This document shows positions 55,776-64,000 of a DNA stretch of 64,000 bases, piece after piece (the first letter of the stretch is position 1; each line of letters opens with the position of its first letter). A program made the position numbers and the translations under genes. Origin of the DNA: Chitinophaga pinensis (GTDB lineage Bacteria > Pseudomonadota > Gammaproteobacteria > Burkholderiales > Burkholderiaceae_C); assembly GCA_943326015.2 (NCBI GenBank), contig CALPRQ020000007.1, positions 36,774 to 100,773 of the forward strand, in the 5' to 3' direction. A model generated the notes under the pieces. The model was not told where the DNA came from. It searched no databases and saw only the letters and a list, made by a program, of their open reading frames with translations.

Positions 55776-57445
55776 TGCTGGGCAGCGGAGGCGGCACCGA
55801 AGCCGGTCTGTGCACGCACATACTGGTCTTCGAAGGCTTCGATCTCTGCCTTGCCCTGGGCGCTGCCGTCGAGCTTGGAGACGACGAAGGTCATCAGGAA
55901 GGCGATCGGCATGGCGAACAGCGCCGGCTGGGTGTAGGGGAAGAGCGGGGCGGGATTGCCCAGCACGTCGACCCAGACCGACTTGGAGGCGACCACGAAG
56001 AACACCGCCGAGATCAGGCCGCTGTAGCCGCCGGCGAGCGCGCCGCGGGTGGTCAGGCCGCGCCAGTACATCGACAGGATCAGGACCGGGAAGTTGGCCG
56101 CTGCAGCGATACCGAAGGCCAGGCCGACCATGAAGGCGACGTTCTGCTTCTCGAACAGGATGCCCAGCACGATGGCGATCAGGCCCAGCACGATGGTCGC
56201 ATACTTGGAGACGCGGATCTCGGTGGCTTCGGAGGCCTTGCCCTTCATGATCACGTTGGCATAGAGGTCATGCGAGATCGCGGAGGCGCCGGCCAGTGCC
56301 AGGCCGGACACCACCGCCAGGATGGTCGCGAAGGCCACCGCCGCCAGGAAGCCCAGCAGCATGTTGCCGCCGACCGCCTTGGACAGGTGCATGGCAACCA
56401 TGTTGCCGCCGCCGATCAGCTTGCCCGCGATGTTGCCGCCCTCGAAGAACTCGGGGTTCTGGCCGACGATCAGGATGGAGGCGAAGCCCATCAGCATGAT
56501 GACGTTGAAGAAGTAGGCCACGATGCCCGAGGCGTAGAGCACCGACTTGCGGGCTTCCTTGGCGTCGTTGACGGTGAAGAAGCGCATCAGGATATGCGGC
56601 AGACCGGCGGTGCCGAACATCAGGCCCATCGACATCGAGATCGCGGTGACCGGATCGGCCAGCAGGCTGCCCGGGGTCATGAGCTTGGAGCCGAGCTTGT
56701 GGATGCTGGTCGCACGCTCCATCAGCGTGGTGAACGAGAAGCCGAACTGGCTCATCGCGAGCACCATCACCAGCGTGCCGCCCGCCAGCAGCATGCCGGC
56801 CTTGATGATCTGCACCCAGGTGGTCGCGACCATGCCGCCGAAGGTCACGTAGACCATCATCAGCAGGCCGACGGCGACGATGGCGATGTTGTAGTCGAGG
56901 CCGAACAGCAGCTTGATGAGCTGGCCGGCGCCGACCATCTGCGCGATCAGATAGAAGCAGACCACGGTCAGCGAGGACACGGCGGCCATGGTGCGCACCT
57001 TGCCCTGGTCGAGGCGATAGGCGGTGATGTCGGAGAAGGTGAACTTGCCCAGGTTGCGCAGGCGCTCGGCCATCAGGAACAGGATCAGCGGCCAGCCGGC
57101 GAAGAAGGCCATCATGTAGACGTAGCCGTCGAAGCCCTGGCCGTAGATCATGGCGGTCAGGCCCAGCAGCGTAGCGGCCGACATGTAGTCACCCGCGATC
57201 GCCATGCCGTTCTGGAAGCCGGTGATGCCGCCGCCGGCGGTGTAGAAGTCGGAGGTCGACTTGGTGCGGCCAGCCGCCCAGTAGGTGATGCCCATCGTCA
57301 TCGCGACGAAGAGGCAGAACATGATGATGGCATGCCAGTTGGTGGCCTGCTTTTCGAGCTCGCCGCCGACCGGAGGGCCAGCGAGCACGGCGGTCGCGCA
57401 CAGGGTCAGAGCGAGCGTGCCCAGGGTCTTGAGGCGCTGGCTCAT
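55772..57445 (-). CDS. actP: cation/acetate symporter ActP
   Basis: A 557-residue sodium:solute symporter family protein. A signal-like N-terminus (TLGTLALTLCATAVLAG) precedes the characteristic FYTAGGGITGFQNGMAIAGDYMSAATLLGL stretch in two halves, then about thirteen membrane segments. The cysteine-poor core and NGMAIAGD residues match ActP acetate permeases. The gene follows yjcH with a 4-nt overlap (ATGA), the standard yjcH-actP pair. An acs gene is not in the window. Confidence 0.93.
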   Translation of the reverse strand: MSQRLKTLGTLALTLCATAVLAGPPVGGELEKQATNWHAIIMFCLFVAMTMGITYWAAGRTKSTSDFYTAGGGITGFQNGMAIAGDYMSAATLLGLTAMIYGQGFDGYVYMMAFFAGWPLILFLMAERLRNLGKFTFSDITAYRLDQGKVRTMAAVSSLTVVCFYLIAQMVGAGQLIKLLFGLDYNIAIVAVGLLMMVYVTFGGMVATTWVQIIKAGMLLAGGTLVMVLAMSQFGFSFTTLMERATSIHKLGSKLMTPGSLLADPVTAISMSMGLMFGTAGLPHILMRFFTVNDAKEARKSVLYASGIVAYFFNVIMLMGFASILIVGQNPEFFEGGNIAGKLIGGGNMVAMHLSKAVGGNMLLGFLAAVAFATILAVVSGLALAGASAISHDLYANVIMKGKASEATEIRVSKYATIVLGLIAIVLGILFEKQNVAFMVGLAFGIAAAANFPVLILSMYWRGLTTRGALAGGYSGLISAVFFVVASKSVWVDVLGNPAPLFPYTQPALFAMPIAFLMTFVVSKLDGSAQGKAEIEAFEDQYVRAQTGFGAASAAQH

Positions 57446-57765
57446 TTCTGGCCTCCACGGGTCGCTTCACGCACGATTTCCTGCGTCATCGCGTCGAATT
57501 CGCCGTTGGCGCGTCGCACGTAGGCCCAGGTCATGAGCCAGAAGCCGATGAACATCGCGAGTTCGACCACCAGACCGATGGTGAACTGCGAGCCTTCGGA
57601 CAGGGCTTGACCGATCGTGAGGGGCTGGAAGGCCACCAGCATCACGAAGCCGTAGAACACGGTCAGCGTGATCAGCGACAGCGTCCAGGCGAGGCGACTG
57701 CGCTTCTGCACGAGTTGTTGGAACTTGGGGTTGTTCCGCATTTTTTCGTAGATTGGATTTTTCAT
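57442..57765 (-). CDS. yjcH: DUF485 membrane protein YjcH
   Basis: A 107-residue protein with two hydrophobic segments (LITLTVFYGFVMLVAF and IGLVVELAMFIGFWLM) preceded by the basic NPKFQQLVQKRSRLAW motif typical of DUF485. It accompanies ActP and is thought to assist acetate transport; function not proven. No clear Shine-Dalgarno precedes ATG 57765. The upstream spacer holds interleaved inverted repeats. Confidence 0.92.
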   Translation of the reverse strand: MKNPIYEKMRNNPKFQQLVQKRSRLAWTLSLITLTVFYGFVMLVAFQPLTIGQALSEGSQFTIGLVVELAMFIGFWLMTWAYVRRANGEFDAMTQEIVREATRGGQK

Positions 57766-57811
57766 AACTGGCGTTTATTGCGTAATTACTGTAATCCATT
57801 CTAAAACTGAC

Positions 57812-57894
57812 CAAGGGAAAACCCTGACATCAAACTGAATCAGGTCCAGATAGTTCTAGGGGTTTTCCCTTGTTTTTGGCCGAAACAAGGGAAA
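57812..57894. promoter_or_regulatory. three interleaved inverted repeats upstream of yjcH-actP
   Basis: Three copies of a CAAGGGAAA core occur: CAAGGGAAAACCCT (57812-57825), its complement within AGGGGTTTTCCCTTG (57858-57872), and AAACAAGGGAAA (57883-57894). The second copy can pair with the first (13 matching bases) or with the third; TTTCCCTTGTTT (57864-57875) and AAACAAGGGAAA make a perfect 12-bp stem with a 7-nt loop. No T-tract follows. The set may be operators for a regulator of acetate uptake or mutually exclusive RNA structures at the end of msrB or in the yjcH leader. Confidence 0.6.
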
Positions 57895-57935
57895 GTTCCG
57901 ATGGCAGAAGTCCTGTTTTGTGATCTGAAAATGAT

Positions 57936-58343
57936 TCAGCGTGACTTGAAGTCGAGCGCCGCCGAGTTCATGCAGTAACGCAGGCCGGTCGGTGCCGGGC
58001 CGTCCTCGAACACATGGCCGAGGTGGGCGCCGCAGCCGCTGCAGACGGTTTCGACTCGGGTCATGCCATGGGCGCGGTCGATTCTTTCCTCGATCGCGCC
58101 GGCCAGCGACTCGTTGAAGCTGGGCCAGCCGCAGCCGGCGTCGAACTTGCTGTCGGACTCGAACAGCTGCTGGCCGCAGCAGATGCAGTGGTAGCTGCCG
58201 TCGGCCCAGACCTGTTCGTATTTGCCGCTGAAGGGGCGTTCGGTGGCGGCCTGGCGGGTGACGGAATAGGCCAGCGGTTCGGCGTCCTTGGCCGCGAGCA
58301 GTTGTCGCCATTCGGCATCGGATTTCTGGACGGGGTAGGGCAT
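57936..58343 (-). CDS. msrB: peptide-methionine (R)-S-oxide reductase MsrB
   Basis: A 135-residue reductase of methionine-R-sulfoxide. Zn-binding CxxC pairs are in [11 protein letters not shown] and [23 protein letters not shown] is the substrate region and the catalytic Cys is in [11 protein letters not shown] near the end. AAGGA lies before ATG 58343. It begins 48 nt after the selO stop and probably shares its transcript. No signal peptide, so cytoplasmic. Confidence 0.95.
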   Translation of the reverse strand: MPYPVQKSDAEWRQLLAAKDAEPLAYSVTRQAATERPFSGKYEQVWADGSYHCICCGQQLFESDSKFDAGCGWPSFNESLAGAIEERIDRAHGMTRVETVCSGCGAHLGHVFEDGPAPTGLRYCMNSAALDFKSR

Positions 58344-58391
58344 GGATGTTCCTTGGGTCTGTGGGCTTGGGTCGAATTCCGGCTGAATTGA

Positions 58392-59900
<1,509 letters not shown>

Positions 59901-59996
59901 GCGCGCATTGTCGGGCGGCCCGGGTGGCCTTGTGCCATGGGAGGTCATGGTAAAAACCTGGCGGGGCTGGCCGGGGCCGGCCCGGAATGTCGCATC

Positions 59997-60944
59997 TTGG
60001 AGTTTTTTCTTATCTCGCTGCTCAATGGCTTGAGCTATGGCCTGTTGCTGTTCATGCTGAGCTCCGGCCTGACCCTGATCTTCAGCATGATGGGGGTGTT
60101 GAATTTCGCCCATGCCAGCTTCTACCTGCTGGGGGCCTATTTCGGCTGGGCGCTGTCGGCACATCTGGGCTTCTGGCTGGCGCTGCTGCTGGCGCCGCTG
60201 GCGGTGGGGCTGCTGGGCGCCTGGTTCGAGTCGGTCTGCCTGCGGCGCGTGCACCAGCATGGCCATGTGGCCGAGCTGCTGGTGACCTTCGGCCTGAGCT
60301 ACGTCGTGCTGGAGCTGGTGCAGCTGGTCTGGGGCCGGGCACCACTGGACTTCCAGCCGCCCGAGCTGCTGCGCGGGCCAGCCTTCACGCTGGTCCAGCA
60401 TGCCACGGCTGGCATCAGCCTGGCCTGGGGCGCGGCGGGCGAGGCGGTCTGTCGCGCGCCCGGCGTGCTGTGTCATCCATTTCCGGCCACGCGCGCCTTC
60501 ATCGTCGTGGTGGCGCTGCTCATCCTGCTGGCGCTGGGCTGGCTGCTGCAGCGCACCCGCATCGGGCTGGTGGTGCAGGCCGCGCTGACCCATCCCGAGA
60601 TGGTCGAGGCGCTGGGCCACGATCTGCCGCGTGTCTTCATGGGGGTGTTTGGTGCCGGCGCGGCACTGGCCGGGCTGGCGGGCGTGGTCGGCGGTAGCAC
60701 CTTCGTCACCGAGCCCGGCATGGCGGCGGCGGTCGGTCCGGTGATCTTCGTCGTGGTGGTGGTCGGTGGGCTCGGGTCGCTGGCGGGGGCTTTTGGCGCT
60801 TCGCTGCTGATCGCGCTGGTCCAGACTTTTGCGGTGGCTTGCGGCGGCTGGCTGGCACAGGTCGCGCCCATGCTGCCTTATCTGCTGCTGGTGCTGGTCT
60901 TGCTGCTGCGCCCGGCGGGATTGTTCGGCCGGAGGGCAGCCTGA
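59997..60944 (+). CDS. livH: branched-chain amino acid-type ABC permease LivH
   Basis: A 315-residue permease of the LivH family. The N-terminus [20 protein letters not shown] then [25 protein letters not shown] is the LivH signature. Eight or so hydrophobic segments are visible. A TTG at 59997, placed exactly where the family has its initiator Met, is the best start; the next ATG would delete the first membrane segment. It is the first of four genes livH-M-G-F without an adjoining substrate-binding protein gene, so the transported solute (amino acid, urea, aromatic acid) is unknown. Confidence 0.87.
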   Translation: MEFFLISLLNGLSYGLLLFMLSSGLTLIFSMMGVLNFAHASFYLLGAYFGWALSAHLGFWLALLLAPLAVGLLGAWFESVCLRRVHQHGHVAELLVTFGLSYVVLELVQLVWGRAPLDFQPPELLRGPAFTLVQHATAGISLAWGAAGEAVCRAPGVLCHPFPATRAFIVVVALLILLALGWLLQRTRIGLVVQAALTHPEMVEALGHDLPRVFMGVFGAGAALAGLAGVVGGSTFVTEPGMAAAVGPVIFVVVVVGGLGSLAGAFGASLLIALVQTFAVACGGWLAQVAPMLPYLLLVLVLLLRPAGLFGRRAA

Positions 60945-62209
60945 TGCGCACCGAGCGACTGGGCTGGCTGCTGGCGGCGCTGGCGCTGTTGATCGCGCCC
61001 TGGATCTGGTCCGACAACGCGGCGCTGGGGCTGCTGACGCAGGTGACGATCGCGGCGCTCGCCTGTCTGTCCTACAATCTGCTGTTCGGCCAGGGCGGCA
61101 TGCTGAGCTTTGGCCATGCGGTCTACACCGGCCTGGGCTGCTATGCCGCGATCCATGCGCTGCGGGCGGTCTCGGCTGGCGATTTGCCGCTGCCGGTCAG
61201 CCTGGTGCCGCTGGTCGGCGGCCTGGCGGGCCTGCTGGTGGCGCTGCCGCTGGGCTGGGCCAGCACGCGCAAGTCGGGCACCCCGTTCGCGATGATCACC
61301 CTGGGTCTGGGCGAGCTGGTGGCGGCGGCCGCGCTGATGTTTCCGGCCTTCTTTGGCGGCGAGGCGGGGGTCTCGGGCAACCGGGTGGCTGGACCGGCGG
61401 TGCTGGGCGTGACCTTCGGGCCGCAGCTTGAGATCTATTACCTGTGCGCGCTCTATGCGCTGGTCTGTGCCGGGCTGATGCGGGGTTTCAGCTTCACGCC
61501 GCTCGGACGCATGCTGAACGCCGTGCGCGACAACGCCGAGCGCGCGGCCTTTGTCGGCTATGACCCGCATGCGGTGCGTTTTCTGGCTTTTCTGGCGGCG
61601 GGCTTCTTCGCCGGTGTCGCGGGCGGCCTTGCGGCGCTGCATTTCGAGATCGCGAGCGCCGAGGTGCTGGGCGCGCATCGGTCGGCGTCCTGGTTGCTGT
61701 TTGCCTTCCTGGGCGGTTCAGCCTATTTTCTGGGGCCGGTGATTGGCGCGGTGCTGCTGGTGTTGTGCACGGTGCTGCTGTCCGAGTGGACGCCGGCCTG
61801 GCAGCTCTACCTGGGCCTGCTGTTCCTGTTCATGGTCATGCGCGCGCCCCAGGGCATTGCGGGCCTGCTGGCGCAGGCTTGGGCGCAGGCCCGCTCCCGC
61901 CCATTCGGCGCCTGGCTGCCTGCCTGGCTGGCCCAGGCCGTTGCAGGAGGGCTCGCGCTGCTGGGTGCCAGTGTGCTGGTCGAGCTGAGCTATCGCCTGC
62001 AACTGGAGTCGGTGATCGGCAGCGAGTTTCGCTATCTTGGCCTGGCGTTGGACAGCGGCCGTCCTTCGAGCTGGCTGGGGGCTGCCATGGTCCTGCTGGC
62101 CGGCTGGGGCCTGGGCCGCTGGCTGCGCAGTCGCAGGGAGCGCAAGCTGGCGCGGAGTCACAGTCCTGGTCATCCATCAAGGCCAGGCCGATCCTGGAGG
62201 TCGAGATGA
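60944..62209 (+). CDS. livM: branched-chain amino acid-type ABC permease LivM
   Basis: A 421-residue permease. [24 protein letters not shown] and the EAA-like [25 protein letters not shown] stretch identify LivM. It is longer than many LivM proteins because of a C-terminal addition (about 345-421) with two more hydrophobic segments and a basic tail ([15 protein letters not shown]). GGAGG precedes ATG 60944, which overlaps the livH stop (TGATG). Confidence 0.9.
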   Translation: MRTERLGWLLAALALLIAPWIWSDNAALGLLTQVTIAALACLSYNLLFGQGGMLSFGHAVYTGLGCYAAIHALRAVSAGDLPLPVSLVPLVGGLAGLLVALPLGWASTRKSGTPFAMITLGLGELVAAAALMFPAFFGGEAGVSGNRVAGPAVLGVTFGPQLEIYYLCALYALVCAGLMRGFSFTPLGRMLNAVRDNAERAAFVGYDPHAVRFLAFLAAGFFAGVAGGLAALHFEIASAEVLGAHRSASWLLFAFLGGSAYFLGPVIGAVLLVLCTVLLSEWTPAWQLYLGLLFLFMVMRAPQGIAGLLAQAWAQARSRPFGAWLPAWLAQAVAGGLALLGASVLVELSYRLQLESVIGSEFRYLGLALDSGRPSSWLGAAMVLLAGWGLGRWLRSRRERKLARSHSPGHPSRPGRSWRSR

Positions 62210-62994
62210 GCGGCATGGACACCGCAGCAAAGCCCGTGCTCGAAATCCGCGGCCTGGCCAAGCGCTTCGGTCGCACCGAGGTGCTGCGCGAGGTGACGCT
62301 GTCGGTCGCACGCGGCGAACGGCTGGCGCTGATCGGCCCGAACGGCGCTGGCAAGTCCACGCTGTTCAACCTGCTGAGCGGGCGCGATGCACCCAGCGCG
62401 GGCGAGGTCTGGCTGGACGGCCGGCGCATCGATGGCAGGCCCCCGCACGAGATCAGCCGGCTGGGACTGGCGCGCAGCTTCCAGGTCAGCCACCTGTTTG
62501 CGCACCTGAGCGCCTTCGACAATCTGCGCTGCGCCATGCTCTGGAGCGCGGGACAGCGCTACAGCTTCTGGCGTCCGCTGTCGCGGCTGCGCGAGCTCAA
62601 CGCGCGCGCCGAGGTCCTGCTGGAGCGCCTGGGCCTGGCGCAGCGGCGCGACGACAGCGCGGCCAGCCTGAGCTACGCCGAGCAGCGCGCACTCGAGATC
62701 GGCGTCACGGTGGCGGGCGGCGCGGGCGTGATCCTGCTCGACGAGCCCAGCGCCGGCATGAGCCGCAGCGAGACCGCGCGCTGCATCGAGCTGATCCGCG
62801 AGCTGAGCGCCGGCCGCACGCTGCTGATGGTCGAGCACGACATGGGGGTGGTGTTCGAGCTGGCCGACCGCATCGCGGTGCTGGCGCAGGGCGAGCTGAT
62901 CGCCTGTGGCACGCCGGCGCAGGTGCGCGCCGATGCGCGGGTGCAACAAGCCTACCTTGGCGCGCTGCCGCCACTGGAGCCGAGGCATGACTGA
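62206..62994 (+). CDS. livG: ABC transporter ATPase LivG
   Basis: A 262-residue ATPase. Walker A is GPNGAGKSTLFNLLSG near residue 45; the LivG-type GLARSFQVSHLFAHLSAFDNL segment follows. The signature is degenerate, ASLSYAEQRALEIGV rather than LSGGQ, which is normal for LivG-like proteins (LSYGEQR). Walker B is VILLDEPSAGMS and the switch His is in LMVEHDMGVVF. ATG 62206 overlaps livM (ATGA) with GGAGG upstream. Confidence 0.92.
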   Translation: MSGMDTAAKPVLEIRGLAKRFGRTEVLREVTLSVARGERLALIGPNGAGKSTLFNLLSGRDAPSAGEVWLDGRRIDGRPPHEISRLGLARSFQVSHLFAHLSAFDNLRCAMLWSAGQRYSFWRPLSRLRELNARAEVLLERLGLAQRRDDSAASLSYAEQRALEIGVTVAGGAGVILLDEPSAGMSRSETARCIELIRELSAGRTLLMVEHDMGVVFELADRIAVLAQGELIACGTPAQVRADARVQQAYLGALPPLEPRHD

Positions 62995-63697
62995 ACCGAG
63001 CCCGCTGCTGGAGCTCCGCAATCTGCACGCCTGGTACGGCAAGAGCCATGTGCTGCACGGGGTCGATCTGTGCGTGGGTGCCGGCGAGATCGTCGCGCTG
63101 CTCGGGCGCAACGGCTCGGGACGCTCGACCACGGCCAGGGCGGTCATGGGGCTGGTCGACTGCGCGGGCGAGATCCGCTGGCGCGGTCGTTCCCTCCTGG
63201 GCCGGCCGACCTTCGAGATCGCGCGCGCCGGCCTGGGCTATGTGCCCGAGGATCGCGCCATCTTCCCCGGCCTGACGGTCGAGCAGAACCTGCTGCTGGG
63301 CCGCCAGCGCGGCAAGTCCGGGCGCTGGCAGCTGGACGACATGTACCGGCTGTTTCCCCAGCTCGAAGCGCGCCGCCAGACCGAGGCCGGGCGTCTGTCG
63401 GGCGGCGAGCAACAGATGCTGACCCTGTGCCGCACGCTGATGGGCGAGCCGCAACTGGTGATCGTCGACGAGCCGACCGAGGGCCTGGCGCCCCAGCTGG
63501 TCGAGCAGCTGGGCGATTTCCTGCGCCAGCTGCAGCGCGAGGGCGTCGCGGTGCTGCTGATCGAGCAGAAGCTCGCGATCGCCCTGGCGGTGTCGCAGCG
63601 CGCGCTGGTGATGGGGCACGGCCGGGTGGTCTTTGACGGCACGCCGACGCAGCTGCTCGCGAACGCCGAGCTCAGGCAAGAGTGGCTGGAGGTCTGA
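62987..63697 (+). CDS. livF: ABC transporter ATPase LivF
   Basis: A 236-residue ATPase. Walker A reads GRNGSGRSTTARAV: the catalytic Lys of GxxGxGKST is Arg. Otherwise GYVPEDRAIFPGLTVEQNL, LSGGEQQMLTLCRTLMG and LVIVDEPTEGLAPQLV are regular LivF features. The switch region is LLIEQKLAIALAV, where the usual His is Lys or Gln, normal for LivF (EQN-type). ATG 62987 overlaps livG by 8 nt. Partial ATPase activity of the pair through LivG is possible. Confidence 0.9.
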   Translation: MTEPSPLLELRNLHAWYGKSHVLHGVDLCVGAGEIVALLGRNGSGRSTTARAVMGLVDCAGEIRWRGRSLLGRPTFEIARAGLGYVPEDRAIFPGLTVEQNLLLGRQRGKSGRWQLDDMYRLFPQLEARRQTEAGRLSGGEQQMLTLCRTLMGEPQLVIVDEPTEGLAPQLVEQLGDFLRQLQREGVAVLLIEQKLAIALAVSQRALVMGHGRVVFDGTPTQLLANAELRQEWLEV

Positions 63698-63770
63698 TGC
63701 CGGCTGTACCGGCAAGGGCTTGCGCTATGCTCGACCGTCTCGTCCCAGCACAGAACCGGAAAAGGAACAG

Positions 63771-63836
63771 ATGAAGACGCCCCGCAGTTTGCCGCAACCG
63801 TTCGACCTCGACCTCGGCGCCAAGGTGGAGATCTGA
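63771..63836 (+). CDS. possible 21-codon ORF upstream of the thioesterase gene
   Basis: ATG 63771 with AAGGA seven bases upstream opens 21 codons (MKTPRSLPQPFDLDLGAKVEI) and stops two bases before the thioesterase ATG. No homologue is recognised. It could be a leader or coupling ORF. Weakly supported: the only evidence is the ribosome site and position. Confidence 0.3.
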   Translation: MKTPRSLPQPFDLDLGAKVEI

Positions 63837-63838
63837 AA

Positions 63839-64000
63839 ATGGAATTCCCCGTCCACATCCCCTTCGTCGAACTGCTGGGCTTCGAGCTGCTGCGCTGGGA
63901 AAATGACGAGGCCGAGATCCGCTTCGATGCCCGGACCGAGCACCACAACAGCTTCAGCGTGGTGCATGGCGGCGCGCTGATGACGCTGCTCGACGTGGCG
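63839..64000 (+). CDS. PaaI-family hotdog thioesterase (3' end off window)
   Basis: The first 54 residues of a hotdog-fold acyl-CoA thioesterase: MEFPVHIPFVELLGFELL, then HHNSFSVVHGGALMTLLDVA, the catalytic HGG-A-x-x-x-x-LD core of PaaI-like enzymes. GGAG lies nine bases before ATG 63839. The gene begins 141 nt after livF. Substrate not known. Confidence 0.85.
   Translation, partial: MEFPVHIPFVELLGFELLRWENDEAEIRFDARTEHHNSFSVVHGGALMTLLDVA

Noticed and set aside
55736..57523. Long antisense ORF opposite actP
   Set aside because: Gln/Asp/His-rich shadow of a membrane protein gene.
57864..57894. Intrinsic terminator for msrB
   Set aside because: Stem is strong but no T-run follows on the minus strand; kept as a regulatory candidate.

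Overview
The window reads as chromosomal DNA of a GC-rich betaproteobacterium, most likely Burkholderiales. The housekeeping blocks point that way: alaC-hom-thrC-moeA-moaD-moaE, yciB-bolA-ppiC, yjcH-actP and a liv-type ABC transporter. Genus cannot be fixed from sequence reading alone. No rRNA, tRNA, CRISPR array or transposase gene was recognised.

Region 1 (1-25.7 kb) is an exopolysaccharide (EPS) locus. About 20 minus-strand genes run from wza (23.3 kb) off the left edge: wza, wzb, wzc, a TviB/WbpO-type dehydrogenase and TviC/WbpP-type epimerase for UDP-HexNAc uronic acid supply, seven glycosyltransferases, a PglK-like ABC flippase, a Wzy-like membrane protein, and a modification set of two acyltransferase-3 proteins, two GNAT acyltransferases and two NodB-type deacetylases. 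Nine junctions are 4-nt ATGA/GTGA overlaps. A YjbH-type outer-membrane protein is divergent from wza. An RfaH/UpxY-like antiterminator gene follows yjbH convergently, and an ops-like octamer lies in the wza leader.

Region 2 (25.7-36.7 kb) is core: phoH, bcp, a Mth938-domain protein, then alaC, hom, thrC, moeA, moaD and moaE, and a convergent RlmN-like radical SAM enzyme overlapping the end of moaE.

Region 3 (36.7-49.3 kb) is a defence island between the rlmN-like gene and clpB. Five co-directional genes, four of them overlapping, encode an ankyrin/sigma-70 protein, a MutL/MORC-like GHKL ATPase, a Z1-domain ATPase, a PD-(D/E)XK (DUF4420-type) nuclease and an AIPR protein. They are followed by a Vsr nuclease on the minus strand and a cytosine-C5 methyltransferase on the plus strand. 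The layout matches the Mza / MutL-homologue restriction-modification family. The full-length primary-type sigma factor fused to ankyrin repeats and a short aromatic tail domain is its most unusual part.

Region 4 (49.3-64 kb) holds clpB with a heat-shock-type promoter, an RTX/serralysin-like metalloprotease, ppiC-bolA-yciB (the PpiC has an internal duplication lacking the second isomerase domain), actP-yjcH preceded by interleaved inverted repeats, msrB-selO, and livHMGF leading into a PaaI-type thioesterase cut by the right edge.
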